The notes: generated from the letters alone by a model not told the origin. Shown: positions 32,831-42,189, counted from the first letter of the stretch. The stretch: 64,000 nucleotides of DNA from Bacteroidales bacterium (GCA_017429475.1 JAFROX010000001.1:372001-436000); one strand, 5' to 3'. Made by a program: numbers and translations.

Positions 32831-35152
32831 ATGAAAAGACTTACCATTCTCAGCATCATACTGATCTCCATCCTTTCCATAACCTCGTGCGAAGAGCCGG
32901 TGGTGGAGATCAAAGTGTCATCCGTCACGCTGAACTCCGAGTCCCTGTCTATGACAGAAGGTGAGAGTTTCAAGCTGAATGCCACAGTCGCCCCCGACAA
33001 CGCCACTGACAAGACTGTTATCTGGAGTACGTCGGATGCCGGGATAGCGAATGTAGAGGACGGAATGGTGACCGCCGTAAAGGCAGGTACCGCCACAATC
33101 ACCGCAGCCAGCAAGGACGGCGGAGCCAAGGTTACCTGCCCTGTGACCGTATCTGCCAAGGTCATACCCGTTTCAAGCATCACGCTCAGCCAGAAAGAAG
33201 CAGTATTGGATGTAGGCGAGACAGTGACTCTGAAAGCTACCGTAAAGCCGGAAAACACTACTGAACCAGTGGTCTGGACCAGCAACAATCCTTCCGTTGC
33301 CACAGTGAAGGACGGAGTCGTGACCGCCGTAAAGACCGGTGCGGCATCCATCACGGCTACGGCAGGAGACAAGAATGCCAGCTGTACCATAACCGTCAAG
33401 GACACCTTCATCGAAGTCACTTCGATATCGCTCAACGAGACCAGTTTTTTCCTGATGGAAGGTAACTCTTACCTCCTTACCGCCACGGTCAAGCCTGACA
33501 ACGCCACCGACAAGTCCGTCACCTGGTCTTCTTCTGACGAAAGCCTTGCCACAGTATATGGAGGTAAAGTGACAGCCCTCAAGGCCGGCACAGTGACTAT
33601 CACGGCAAAGGCTGGAGACAAGACTGCCACCTGCGTTTTCGACATATCGGCCCGCATTCCGGTGGAGTCGGTAACCCTGGACGCCACTGAGCTGACGCTC
33701 GAAGTGGGTGACACGGAAACCCTGACTGCTGAAGTCTTGCCTGAAAACGCCACAGACAAGTCTGTCAAGTGGACCAGTTCCGATGAGAGCATTGCCAGCG
33801 TACGCAATGGCAAGGTTACCGCCGTAGAGGTCGGCACCGCTGTCATCACCGCCACTTCCGGCGAGAAATCGGCCAGCTGCACAGTTACAGTCAAACCCGA
33901 GCCAAGCTATCTGACCATTACAAACCTTACCAACTATACCGGAGTCGTTACCATCAAGGCCAGCGGAGTGACAGTTCCCACCATCTCACTGAGCTATTCT
34001 ACCGACAAGGGCAAACACTGGACATCACTTGACGCAATCAGGACCTCTCAGGAGATTCCTCTGCCCGCCAATGGGAAAGTGATGCTTGCCGGCGCAAACC
34101 AGACATACTGCAGCACCACCTCGATAAAGGGCTGGTGGTCGATCTCTTCAGATGTTTCGCACAATGTGAGCGGAGACCTTATGTCCATCTCCGGCGACGA
34201 GACTGAACTTCTCAGCAAATACGAATTCTACAAGTTCTTCAGCGGAGACACCAAACTTAAATCCGCCCAGTATCTGCGTCTTTCTGCAGAAAAACTCAGC
34301 GATTTCTGCTACGCAAATATGTTTGACGGGTGCACCGAACTTGAAAAGGGCCCTGAAATTGCTGCGACGGCACTTGCTTCAAACTGCTGCAAATCGATGT
34401 TCGAAGGCTGCAAGGCATTGACCAAGGCGCCCGATTTGCCTGCAACGGACCTTAAGTCTTACTGCTACACTTCGATGTTCAAGGACTGCACAAGCCTGGT
34501 GACGGCTCCGGAACTTCCCGCATCCAAACTTGCGAACTACTGCTATGAAAGGATGTTCTACAACTGCTCGGCGCTGAAGAACGCTCCCGAACTGCCGGCA
34601 AGTCAACTGGCGACCTGCTGCTATATGTATATGTTCAACGGTTGCTCTGCCCTTACCGAAGCCCCTGCCCTTCCTGCAGCATTAATGGCAAGCAGCTGCT
34701 ACAACTCTATGTTCTATAACTGCACCGCACTCAAGAAAGCCCCCGAACTGCCGTCTAAATTGCTGGCAGACGGCTGCTATATGTCTATGTTCAACGGCTG
34801 CACAAGCCTTGAGGAAGCCCCCGAGCTGCCTGCCACCGCCTTGAAGACCAAGTGTTATTTCGCAATGTTCTCGGGCTGCTTCGCACTGACCGAGGCTCCT
34901 GAACTTCCCGCCAAGAAACTTGTTAAGGAAAGCTACAAGCAGATGTTTTCACTGTGCGGCAGGCTGGAATCCGTAACTTGCCTCGCCACAGACGTCACTG
35001 CAAGCGAATGTACCAAGGACTGGCTGCTGGGAGTAGCCCTTAACGGCACCTTCACCAAAGACCCTGAAATGAATAACTGGGGCCTGGGATCGGACGGCAT
35101 ACCCGTAACGTGGACCATAGTCAACTATGGTGAAGAAACTACTGAAGAATAA
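32831..35152 (+). CDS. Surface lipoprotein with four Big2 domains and nine 26-residue Cys-rich repeats
   Basis: This 773-residue protein has a lipoprotein signal (ILSITSC, Cys near 20). Four tandem Big2 Ig-like domains follow, at about residues 27-112, 113-193, 194-275 and 276-357; each has the pattern VTL...GE/GD...L.A.V.P.NAT...V.W.SSD...A.V..G.VTAVKAGTATITA. A linker domain (about 358-487) follows, then nine 26-residue repeats (488-721) of the type L...CY..MF..C..L..APELPA, related to the BspA/DUF285-type leucine-rich repeats of Bacteroidota. Big2 domains usually act as spacers or adhesins, and the repeats as binding surfaces. GH43 and GH20 genes follow at short spacing, pointing to glycan binding at the cell surface. 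Confidence 0.85.
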   Translation: MKRLTILSIILISILSITSCEEPVVEIKVSSVTLNSESLSMTEGESFKLNATVAPDNATDKTVIWSTSDAGIANVEDGMVTAVKAGTATITAASKDGGAKVTCPVTVSAKVIPVSSITLSQKEAVLDVGETVTLKATVKPENTTEPVVWTSNNPSVATVKDGVVTAVKTGAASITATAGDKNASCTITVKDTFIEVTSISLNETSFFLMEGNSYLLTATVKPDNATDKSVTWSSSDESLATVYGGKVTALKAGTVTITAKAGDKTATCVFDISARIPVESVTLDATELTLEVGDTETLTAEVLPENATDKSVKWTSSDESIASVRNGKVTAVEVGTAVITATSGEKSASCTVTVKPEPSYLTITNLTNYTGVVTIKASGVTVPTISLSYSTDKGKHWTSLDAIRTSQEIPLPANGKVMLAGANQTYCSTTSIKGWWSISSDVSHNVSGDLMSISGDETELLSKYEFYKFFSGDTKLKSAQYLRLSAEKLSDFCYANMFDGCTELEKGPEIAATALASNCCKSMFEGCKALTKAPDLPATDLKSYCYTSMFKDCTSLVTAPELPASKLANYCYERMFYNCSALKNAPELPASQLATCCYMYMFNGCSALTEAPALPAALMASSCYNSMFYNCTALKKAPELPSKLLADGCYMSMFNGCTSLEEAPELPATALKTKCYFAMFSGCFALTEAPELPAKKLVKESYKQMFSLCGRLESVTCLATDVTASECTKDWLLGVALNGTFTKDPEMNNWGLGSDGIPVTWTIVNYGEETTEE
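34292..34993 (+). repeat. Nine in-frame 78-base repeats (26-residue units)
   Basis: Nine consecutive units, all exactly 26 residues, run from Lys488 to Asp721. The fixed positions are Leu2, Cys6 (Ser in unit 9), Tyr7 (Cys in unit 2), Met10-Phe11, Cys14, Leu17, Pro21 and Leu23-Pro24. Units 1 and 9 are the most diverged, as expected for capping repeats. Codons differ between units, so the array is old rather than recently amplified. Confidence 0.93.
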
Positions 35153-35170
35153 TCTCTAACATAACCTGAC

Positions 35171-36526
35171 ATGAAAAAAAGACTGATCTTCACTCTCGCA
35201 CTTGCAGTTTTCGGCGTCGTCATTGCAAATGCCCAGAACCCCATCATCCGTGACCAGTTCACGGCTGACCCCAGTGCCCACTATTTTGAGGGCAGAGTTT
35301 ATGTCTATCCTTCACACGACATTCCCGCACCGGTTGACTACGCACGTAAAGACTGGTTCTGTATGGAAGACTATCACGTCTTTTCATCCGACAACTTTGT
35401 GGACTGGGTAGACCACGGCAGGATCATCACCCAGAATGCCGTTCCGTGGGTACAGCCCAATTCCTTCCAGATGTGGGCCCCCGACTGCAACTACAAGGAC
35501 GGCAAATACTACTTCTACTTCCCTGCCACAGGAAAGAGGGTTAACGGGCAAAGGCCTGACGGCAGCATCGGCGTCGCCGTTTCCGACACTCCTTACGGCC
35601 CGTTCGTCCCTGAAGAGACAGCCATCAAGGGAACCTTCGGAATCGACCCCTGCTGCTTCATCGACGATGACGGCCAGGCCTATCTCGTATGGGCAGGCGG
35701 CGGACTTGTCATCTGCAAGCTTAAAGACAATATGAAAGAACTGGACGGAGAACCCGTAAGAATCGACGCCATTCCGAGAGGAATGAGCGAGGGTCCGTTC
35801 CTCTTCAAGGCCAACGGCAAATACTACTTCAGCTTCCCCTGGGTAGAGGCTGAGCGCGAATGCCTTGCATACTGCATGGCCGACAGCCCGATGGGCCCTT
35901 ACAAATTCGTGGGCAAGATAATGGAGCAGCACGCAGACGTCTGCTGGACCAACCACCATTCAGTAGTCGAGGTTGACGGACAGTGGTATCTGTTCTATCA
36001 TCACAACGACTATTCTCCTTACTTCGACAAGAACCGCTCTGTATGCGTGGACAGCCTCTTCTTCAATCCTGACGGCACCATCCAGCCTGTCAAGCCGACC
36101 AAGCGCGGAGTGGGCATCACCAAAGCCACCAGCCAAATCCAGATTGACCGCTACTCAGACATAAAAGACACCTGCACGGACGTTCAGTTCGTCAATGCCG
36201 ACCGTACTTTCGACGGCTGGAAAGTGATTCTCAACAACACCATACAGGAGAAGGAACCCATCTGGGTAAGATACAACAAGGTGGATTTCGGCAAGGACAA
36301 GCTCACCACCGCGACAATGAAAGTTCTATCTCTTGCCGGCGGCAAGGTGGACGTAAGGCTTGATGCCATTGACGGCCCGACCATCGCAAGTTTCAACGTA
36401 GCAGGCAATACCGGCTGGGTGGAGAACAAGATTCCTATGTCCGACTTCAAACCCGGCATTCACGACCTTTTCGTGGTAATGACAGACGGAAGCTGCATCC
36501 AGATTGACTGGGTAAGCTTCAATTAG
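35171..36526 (+). CDS. Secreted glycoside hydrolase family 43 with C-terminal CBM6-like domain
   Basis: This 451-residue protein has a signal peptide (cleavage near Ala21). The GH43 five-bladed propeller covers about 22-325, with candidate catalytic residues Asp33 (base, TADPSAHYF), Asp159 (pKa modulator, GIDPCCFIDDDG) and Glu207 (acid, MSEGPFLFK). The last 120 or so residues are beta-rich and end GSCIQIDWVSF, typical of a CBM6 sugar-binding module. GH43 enzymes cleave arabinose- or xylose-containing glycans; the exact bond is not readable. It starts 18 bases after the repeat lipoprotein and ends 11 before the GH20 gene, so the three form an operon. Confidence 0.9.
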   Translation: MKKRLIFTLALAVFGVVIANAQNPIIRDQFTADPSAHYFEGRVYVYPSHDIPAPVDYARKDWFCMEDYHVFSSDNFVDWVDHGRIITQNAVPWVQPNSFQMWAPDCNYKDGKYYFYFPATGKRVNGQRPDGSIGVAVSDTPYGPFVPEETAIKGTFGIDPCCFIDDDGQAYLVWAGGGLVICKLKDNMKELDGEPVRIDAIPRGMSEGPFLFKANGKYYFSFPWVEAERECLAYCMADSPMGPYKFVGKIMEQHADVCWTNHHSVVEVDGQWYLFYHHNDYSPYFDKNRSVCVDSLFFNPDGTIQPVKPTKRGVGITKATSQIQIDRYSDIKDTCTDVQFVNADRTFDGWKVILNNTIQEKEPIWVRYNKVDFGKDKLTTATMKVLSLAGGKVDVRLDAIDGPTIASFNVAGNTGWVENKIPMSDFKPGIHDLFVVMTDGSCIQIDWVSFN

Positions 36527-36537
36527 AATAAAACAAT

Positions 36538-38865
36538 ATGAAATTCTTTCGGCAGAATCCGACACTGGCAGCAGCATTAATCTGCACAATGGCGATCCTT
36601 TGCGCCTGCAAGAGCGGCAGCACAGGAGAAATAAGTATAATTCCTGCTCCTTCCTCAATTGAAGTCAAGGCAGAAGATCCTTTCAAGATCAATACTTCAA
36701 CGCAGCTTGTCGCCCTCACCGACGACGAGAAAGCCACCGCCGGATTCTTCGCCGGAAAGATTGCGGCTTCCACCGGAAATGTACTGACCATTTCCGGTGA
36801 GAATGCCGGCGACAACGTCATCATTTTCGATATAGATCCCGCCAGCGGCATTCCTGAGGAGGGATATACTTTGGAAGCCGGCAGCGATGCCATCTGCGTG
36901 AAAGCAAGCGACAGCGACGGCCTGTTCTACGGAATGCAGACCCTTCTGCAGTTGCTTCCGCCAGAAACTCAGAGTGACAAGGTTCTGCGCGGCATCAATC
37001 TTTCAGTTCCTGCCGTGAGCATCCAGGATGCTCCTCGCTTCCACTACCGCGGAATGCACATCGACCCCTGCCGCAATTGGCGCGATGCTGCCTGGGTAAA
37101 GAAGCAGATTGACGTGATGGCAATGTACAAGTTCAACAAGCTTCATTTCCACCTCACCGAAGACCAGGGCTGGCGCATAGAGATCAAGAAATATCCCAAG
37201 CTCACAAGCTTCGGCCCGTATTACACCCAGGATGAACTGCGCGACATCGTGGCCTACGCAGCCGAAAGGCATATAGAGGTCATTCCCGAGCTTGAGATTC
37301 CCGGACACGAGATGGTGGCCATCGCCGCCTACCCCTGGCTCAGCTGCAGCGGAGAGCAGTATACTCCACGCAGAGTATGGGGTGTAGAGAACATCGTTAT
37401 GTGCCCCGGCAAGGAAAGCACCTTCGAATTCCTCGAAGACGTGATAGACGAGATGGTGGAAATCTTCCCCTGCGAGATGTTCCACATCGGAGGTGACGAG
37501 AGCCCCAGGGAAATGTGGGAGAAATGCCCTCTGTGCCAGCAGCGCATCCGCCGTGAGGGACTTGTCGGCGACGAAAGCAAGTTCACCAACGAGGACCGTC
37601 TCCAGAGCTATGTCGTGCGCCGCATAGAGAAATACCTCAACGGCAAGGGCAAACGCATCATAGGCTGGGACGAGATACTTGAAGGGGACATCGACCCGTC
37701 GGCCATTGTAATGTCGTGGAGGGGCCTTCAGGGCGGCATCACCGGAGCCCGCGAAGGTCACCAGGTGATAATGACACCCTCGAGCGACGGAATGTACCTC
37801 GACTATTACCAGGGTGATCGAAAGATCGAGCCCGTGGGCATCGGCAACTATTTCCCTATGGAGAAGGTCTATGCCTACGACCCCATTCCTGCCGAGGTGG
37901 ATTCGCTCGGCCTTCAGGACTACATACTCGGCGTGCAGTGTAATAACTGGTCGGAATATTTCTACACTGATTCCGTCGCAGAATACCGCACTTATCCACG
38001 TGCAATAGCTGTCAGCGAGATAGCGTGGAGCCAGCCTCAGAACAAGGACTGGAACGATTTCCTCCGCAGGCTGGACAACGCTCATATCCGTCTGGACATG
38101 CACCATATCAACTACCACATCCCGCTGCCCGAGCAGCCTGACGGCTCGTGCAACACAGTAGCCTTCACAGACAGTGCTACAGTGACGTTCAAGACCACGC
38201 GCCCCGTAAAGATGGTATACACCCTCAACGGCAAGGAGCCGACGGCCCGAAGCAGCGAATATACCGCTCCGTTGAGATTCACCGACAACGCCACGCTCAA
38301 GATCCGCTCTGTCCTGCCCACCGGGCAGATGAGCCACGTACGCACCATAGACATTGTCAAGATGGACCCGCTGCCGGCAGTAAAACCCACCAGGCCTCTG
38401 CTTCAAGGTCTTGCGATGAGCACTACCCCCGGTGAATTCTTCAACACCAGGGAACTGTTCGCAGCCGACAGGGTCTGGACTCCCATAAACATCACCAAGC
38501 TTCGCGAGATCAGCGCCCAGTCTGCCACCGATGCCCATATGCGCACCGTTGAGCAGTATGCGGCTGTTGCCGAAGGTTTTGTACGCATCGATTCCACCGA
38601 TGTCTACTACATTTCGTCCAACAACGACGAAGTGTGGATCGACGGCCGGCTTGTCATCGACAACAACGATGAAGTCAAGCGCTACAGCCGCCGCGACAAC
38701 TGTCTCGTTCTTGAAGCAGGTCTTCATCAGGTCAAGATAATCTTCCTTGGACACATTCTCGGCGGAGTGCCGTCGAACTGGGACAGTGCAGCCATCGCAC
38801 TGCGTGCAAAAGACGATAAATCATTCAGGAACATTCCTGACGATTCATTCTTCCGGGCAGAATAA
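36538..38865 (+). CDS. Beta-N-acetylhexosaminidase, GH20, lipoprotein
   Basis: This 775-residue protein has a lipoprotein signal (LCAC, Cys24), then the GH20 N-terminal domain 2 (about 32-165). The TIM barrel (about 168-500) carries the catalytic pair Asp320-Glu321 in HIGGDESPREMW; KLHFHLTEDQGWRIEIK is also family-typical. A chitobiase-like C-terminal segment (about 540-610) follows, then a PA14-like module (about 625-770, with SSNNDEVWIDGRLVIDN) that may bind sugar. It releases terminal GlcNAc or GalNAc from host glycans or chitin fragments. The position after GH43 suggests joint attack on a complex glycan, although the two specificities do not obviously match. Confidence 0.94.
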   Translation: MKFFRQNPTLAAALICTMAILCACKSGSTGEISIIPAPSSIEVKAEDPFKINTSTQLVALTDDEKATAGFFAGKIAASTGNVLTISGENAGDNVIIFDIDPASGIPEEGYTLEAGSDAICVKASDSDGLFYGMQTLLQLLPPETQSDKVLRGINLSVPAVSIQDAPRFHYRGMHIDPCRNWRDAAWVKKQIDVMAMYKFNKLHFHLTEDQGWRIEIKKYPKLTSFGPYYTQDELRDIVAYAAERHIEVIPELEIPGHEMVAIAAYPWLSCSGEQYTPRRVWGVENIVMCPGKESTFEFLEDVIDEMVEIFPCEMFHIGGDESPREMWEKCPLCQQRIRREGLVGDESKFTNEDRLQSYVVRRIEKYLNGKGKRIIGWDEILEGDIDPSAIVMSWRGLQGGITGAREGHQVIMTPSSDGMYLDYYQGDRKIEPVGIGNYFPMEKVYAYDPIPAEVDSLGLQDYILGVQCNNWSEYFYTDSVAEYRTYPRAIAVSEIAWSQPQNKDWNDFLRRLDNAHIRLDMHHINYHIPLPEQPDGSCNTVAFTDSATVTFKTTRPVKMVYTLNGKEPTARSSEYTAPLRFTDNATLKIRSVLPTGQMSHVRTIDIVKMDPLPAVKPTRPLLQGLAMSTTPGEFFNTRELFAADRVWTPINITKLREISAQSATDAHMRTVEQYAAVAEGFVRIDSTDVYYISSNNDEVWIDGRLVIDNNDEVKRYSRRDNCLVLEAGLHQVKIIFLGHILGGVPSNWDSAAIALRAKDDKSFRNIPDDSFFRAE

Positions 38866-38871
38866 GGCAGA

Positions 38872-39807
38872 TTACAGCACCAGACGGGAGAACACGCTCA
38901 GCGGCAATGCCTTGTCGAAGCGGTCGCGGAGCACCAGTTCGCCATAGCTGAGCCGGCTGTCTTTGTTGAGCAGGCCGGAGAAAGCACTGCGCACCACGGT
39001 GTCCGCCAGCACGGCCGAATAGCCGTTTGAATAGAGGTTCAGCACCATAAAGCTGTCCTTGGGAGCCACTATCGAAGAGCACTCCCGAAGCATCTCGAAC
39101 AGACACTCGTCAAGTTTCCATTTCTCGCCGTTCGGACCGTGACCGTATGCCGGAGGATCAAGGATCAGCCCCTGATAGGTGTTGCCGCGACGGGCTTCCC
39201 TCTTCACGAACTTGAGAGCGTCCTCAACCACCCAGCGGATGTCGCTGCTGCGGCTGATCTCCATATTTCCCTTTGCCCAGGTAACAACCTGCCTTACGGA
39301 ATCGAGATGCGTCACGTCGGCACCTGCCACGCGGGCGGCCAGCGAAGCCGCACCGGTATAAGCGAAGAGATTGAGCACTTTGGGGACCGGCTTCTTCGCA
39401 GCTGCCGCTTCCTTAACGAGACGGGAAGTGTTGGAATAGATGAACTCCCAGTTAGGGGCCTGCTCAGGGAATACGCCTACGTGCTTGAAAGACGTAAGAC
39501 CCAGCCGGAGGCTGAACTTCGGGCCCTGTGCAGAACCTTCGTAGCGGATGACCCACTGCTCCGGCATCTCTCCCAGTTTGACCCAGGTGCCGCTGTCTTC
39601 CTTACCGGCCTTTCCGAAACCGGCTCCGGGCTTGAATTCAGTCTGTGCAAGACGCTTCCACTCGGCGTCCTTGAGGCTCTTGTTCCAGAGCGCCTTGGGT
39701 TCCGGACGGATTGCGACGTACTTGCCAAAACGCTCCAGCTTCGAAAAATCGCCGGAGTCGATGAGCTCATAGTCTTTCCACTGTGCAGATGGTTGTTCGA
39801 TGTTCAT
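38872..39807 (-). CDS. RlmI-like class I SAM-dependent rRNA methyltransferase
   Basis: The ATG at 39807 is preferred over the TTG at 39810. The 311-residue protein has a Rossmann methyltransferase domain with VLNLFAYTGAASLAARVAGA (SAM binding) and the catalytic-type LILDPPAYGHG. It is closest to the RlmI/YccW group of 23S rRNA m5C methyltransferases but has no N-terminal PUA domain, so target and position are uncertain. Its stop faces the GH20 stop six bases away. A perfect minus-strand -7 box (TAATTTTG) ends only five bases before the ATG, implying a nearly leaderless message. Confidence 0.85.
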   Translation of the reverse strand: MNIEQPSAQWKDYELIDSGDFSKLERFGKYVAIRPEPKALWNKSLKDAEWKRLAQTEFKPGAGFGKAGKEDSGTWVKLGEMPEQWVIRYEGSAQGPKFSLRLGLTSFKHVGVFPEQAPNWEFIYSNTSRLVKEAAAAKKPVPKVLNLFAYTGAASLAARVAGADVTHLDSVRQVVTWAKGNMEISRSSDIRWVVEDALKFVKREARRGNTYQGLILDPPAYGHGPNGEKWKLDECLFEMLRECSSIVAPKDSFMVLNLYSNGYSAVLADTVVRSAFSGLLNKDSRLSYGELVLRDRFDKALPLSVFSRLVL

Positions 39808-39812
39808 CAAGA

Positions 39813-39841
39813 CAAAATTAAGAAATATGTGTTACTTTTGT
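39813..39841. promoter_or_regulatory. Divergent -7 box pair: methyltransferase (-) and lgt (+)
   Basis: CAAAATTA at 39813-39820 reads TAATTTTG toward the methyltransferase. TACTTTTG at 39834-39841 reads toward lgt. The boxes are 13 bases apart and point away from each other. Confidence 0.62.
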
Positions 39842-39856
39842 CAAAACATCTCGTTT

Positions 39857-40819
39857 ATGTCAGATTTTCTCTCTGTAGTATGGAACGTCGATCCTGCCAT
39901 CTTCTCGATCGGCAACTATTCTCTTCGTTTCTATTCCATCCTGTTCGTCGCCGGCTTTCCGCTCGGCTACTGGCTGTTCTACAAATTCTACAAGAGAGAG
40001 AATGTCGACACAGCATTGCTTGAGCCCCTGCTCTACATACTGCTCATAGGCACCATCGTCGGAGCTCGCCTCGGCCATTGCCTCTTCTATGAGCCTGGAT
40101 ACTATCTATCCCATCCCATAGAGATACTCAAGGTTTGGAACGGAGGTCTCGCCAGTCACGGAGGAGTGCTTGCACTCATACTGTGCGTCTTCTATTATGC
40201 CCGCAGGTATGGCCGCAAAAATGGCTTCGACGCGATGTGGGTGTTTGACAGGCTTGCCATTGCCGGCAGCATCGCCGGGTGTTTCATCCGTCTCGGCAAC
40301 CTGTTCAACTCAGAGATCTTCGGCGGCCCGACCGACCTGCCCTGGGGGTTCAAGTTCCCCCGCTCAGTGGAATGGGTGAACCTCTACGGCCCGAGCGTAT
40401 ATCCCCCCGACGGCGTAGCCTGCCACCCTACCCAGATTTACGAGGCCCTGAGCTACCTGATTCTCGGCCTTGTGCTGCTGTGGCTGTACTGGAAGAGGTC
40501 TGACAGGATTTACAAGGGCACCATCTTCGGAATCTTCTTCATCGTTCTCTTCAGCATGCGTTTCCTCATAGAGTTCATCAAGAACGACCAGGTGGATTTC
40601 GAAGCCGGGATGCAGTTCAATATGGGTCAGCTGCTGAGCATACCTTTCATCATTGCAGGTGTCATCATCCTCGTGTGGAGCCTGCGTGCAAAACTGCCGG
40701 TGCTTATCGAAGGACACGGCCAGGAGCCTCAGGAGCCCAAAGAGAACGACCATCACGCCAATCTGTCGAAAGAGCAGCGAATGAGCGCCTCGAAGCGCAA
40801 GGCGATGGGACTTAACTGA
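39857..40819 (+). CDS. lgt: Prolipoprotein diacylglyceryl transferase
   Basis: The ATG at 39857 is chosen because upstream in-frame ATGs would begin at or before the TACTTTTG promoter box. The 320-residue polytopic protein has the Lgt hallmarks: IVGARLGHCLFYEP, WNGGLASHGGVLALI (catalytic region) and CFIRLGNLFNSEIFGGPTDL. It attaches diacylglycerol to the lipobox Cys, so every lipoprotein in this window depends on it. The charged C-terminal tail (about 285-320) is an extension on the roughly 280-residue core. Its stop abuts the miaA stop with no gap. Confidence 0.96.
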   Translation: MSDFLSVVWNVDPAIFSIGNYSLRFYSILFVAGFPLGYWLFYKFYKRENVDTALLEPLLYILLIGTIVGARLGHCLFYEPGYYLSHPIEILKVWNGGLASHGGVLALILCVFYYARRYGRKNGFDAMWVFDRLAIAGSIAGCFIRLGNLFNSEIFGGPTDLPWGFKFPRSVEWVNLYGPSVYPPDGVACHPTQIYEALSYLILGLVLLWLYWKRSDRIYKGTIFGIFFIVLFSMRFLIEFIKNDQVDFEAGMQFNMGQLLSIPFIIAGVIILVWSLRAKLPVLIEGHGQEPQEPKENDHHANLSKEQRMSASKRKAMGLN

Positions 40820-41671
40820 TCAGGCTTTCACCCACTCTATAATGATACCTCTGCGTTCCATCCCGCGGAACCAGGTCATCTGTCTTTTGGCGAACTGATG
40901 GATTGCCGTGGCAAGCTTGTCGCGCATCTCGTCGTAAGACAGCTGCCCTGTCAGATAGAGGGTGATGAATTTATATTCCAGACCGTAATAGATCAAGTCT
41001 TCAGGCGCGATGCCGCTCTGCAGCAGTCCTCGCACTTCATCCACCATACCGGCTGCAAGCCGCGCATCCAGGCGGGCGTCAATGCGTGAGTTGCGCTCCT
41101 CCCTGCTCACGTCCAGACCGATATATCTGGTCTTGATGGGCGGATAGGCGCTGCGGTCCACCGGATGTTCCTGCTCGTAGATTGCAATCTCCAGGGCACG
41201 GATAAGCCGCTTGCGGGTGTCGTAGTCAGTGGTGTTGTGAAGCGTCTTCAATGAAGCCAGCCGGCCAATGAGGACCTCGTCGCTCTCTTTCTCGAGTTCG
41301 GCGCGGAGCTCCGGATTCTGGGGCACCTCCGGCAGACGGTATCCCCTGGTCGCCGCTTCGATATAAAGGCCGGAACCCCCGCAGAGAATTGCCGGCTTGC
41401 CGCGGGACACTATATCGCGATATGCCTTGTGGAAATCACGCTGATACTGGAAGATGTCGTACTTGGTGCCGGCAGGGACTATGTCGATGAGGTGGTAAGG
41501 CACTCCGTCGTAATCGGACAGGTCCTTGCCGGTGCCTATGTCCATCCCGCGGTAGACCTGACGGGAATCGGCAGACAGGATCTCGGCCCCGGTCTCCCTG
41601 GCCATAGCCACTACATATTTAGTCTTTCCGCTGGCCGTGGGGCCCAGCACGCAAGTCAGGTCGTAGTCCAT
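40820..41671 (-). CDS. miaA: tRNA dimethylallyltransferase MiaA
   Basis: This 283-residue protein has the P-loop [13 protein letters not shown] and [21 protein letters not shown], both MiaA-specific. The C-terminal [18 protein letters not shown] binds tRNA. It adds a dimethylallyl group to A37 of tRNAs reading U-starting codons. It is slightly shorter than the typical 300-316 residues. It has a minus-strand -7 box (TAAATTTG) ending four bases before the ATG, so the message is probably leaderless. Its end directly abuts lgt. Confidence 0.95.
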   Translation of the reverse strand: MDYDLTCVLGPTASGKTKYVVAMARETGAEILSADSRQVYRGMDIGTGKDLSDYDGVPYHLIDIVPAGTKYDIFQYQRDFHKAYRDIVSRGKPAILCGGSGLYIEAATRGYRLPEVPQNPELRAELEKESDEVLIGRLASLKTLHNTTDYDTRKRLIRALEIAIYEQEHPVDRSAYPPIKTRYIGLDVSREERNSRIDARLDARLAAGMVDEVRGLLQSGIAPEDLIYYGLEYKFITLYLTGQLSYDEMRDKLATAIHQFAKRQMTWFRGMERRGIIIEWVKA

Positions 41672-41675
41672 ATTA

Positions 41676-41700
41676 CAAATTTAAAAAACTATTATATTTG
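41676..41700. promoter_or_regulatory. Divergent -7 box pair: miaA (-) and smpB (+)
   Basis: CAAATTTA at 41676-41683 reads TAAATTTG toward miaA. TATATTTG at 41693-41700 reads toward smpB. The boxes are nine bases apart. Each sits only four to seven bases from its start codon, so both leaders should be close to zero length. Confidence 0.62.
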
Positions 41701-41707
41701 TCACATT

Positions 41708-42166
41708 ATGCCCAAAGCAAAGAGCAAAATAGAAATAAAGAACAAGAAGGCGTCCTTCGAATATGAATTCATAGAGCGCTTCACGGCCGGCATCGTCCTC
41801 AGCGGTACGGAAATCAAGTCAATCCGGGCCGGCAAGGCGTCGCTGGTCGACAGTTACTGCTATTTCTCGGGCACCGAGCTCTACGTGAAGAATATGAACG
41901 TGGCCGAATACTGGTGGGGCAGCTACAACCGCCACGACCCCCGCCGCGACCGCAAGCTTCTGCTCACCAAGCGGGAACTGCGCAAGCTCGCCCGCTCCAT
42001 CAAGGAGAAAGGCCTGACTGTGATTCCTGTCAAGCTGTTCATCTCCGACAACGGCTACGCCAAACTCGACATAGCGCTTGCACGAGGAAAACGCGAGTTC
42101 GACAAACGCCAGAGCATAAAAGACAAGGATATGCGCAGGGAAAGGGACCGCGGCCAGAGCGATTAA
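41708..42166 (+). CDS. smpB: SsrA-binding protein SmpB
   Basis: The 152-residue product starting [20 protein letters not shown] is SmpB by its beta-barrel motifs ([31 protein letters not shown]) and basic C-terminal tail. It delivers tmRNA to stalled ribosomes. A longer frame running back into miaA (from 41429) is rejected because its extra sequence is antisense to miaA and lies upstream of the -7 box. No tmRNA gene is seen nearby. Confidence 0.97.
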   Translation: MPKAKSKIEIKNKKASFEYEFIERFTAGIVLSGTEIKSIRAGKASLVDSYCYFSGTELYVKNMNVAEYWWGSYNRHDPRRDRKLLLTKRELRKLARSIKEKGLTVIPVKLFISDNGYAKLDIALARGKREFDKRQSIKDKDMRRERDRGQSD

Positions 42167-42181
42167 TCACAAATATTTTTA

Positions 42182-42189
42182 TATATTTG
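42182..42189 (+). promoter_or_regulatory. -7 box for sdhC
   Basis: TATATTTG matches TAnnTTTG and lies 32 bases before the sdhC ATG, in an AT-rich gap after smpB. No clear -33 TTG is present. Confidence 0.55.

Noticed and set aside
34292-34993. CRISPR-like or mobile repeat array
   Set aside because: Units are contiguous, in frame, have no spacers and differ in codons; this is a protein repeat.
37003-38754. 583-codon open frame opposite the GH20 gene
   Set aside because: It is entirely antisense to a gene with clear catalytic motifs. High GC content and codon bias open the opposite frame, and the translation shows no domain or signal.
41429-41707. Extended N-terminus for smpB
   Set aside because: The extra 93 codons are antisense to miaA and lie upstream of the smpB -7 box; SmpB has its normal length from 41708.
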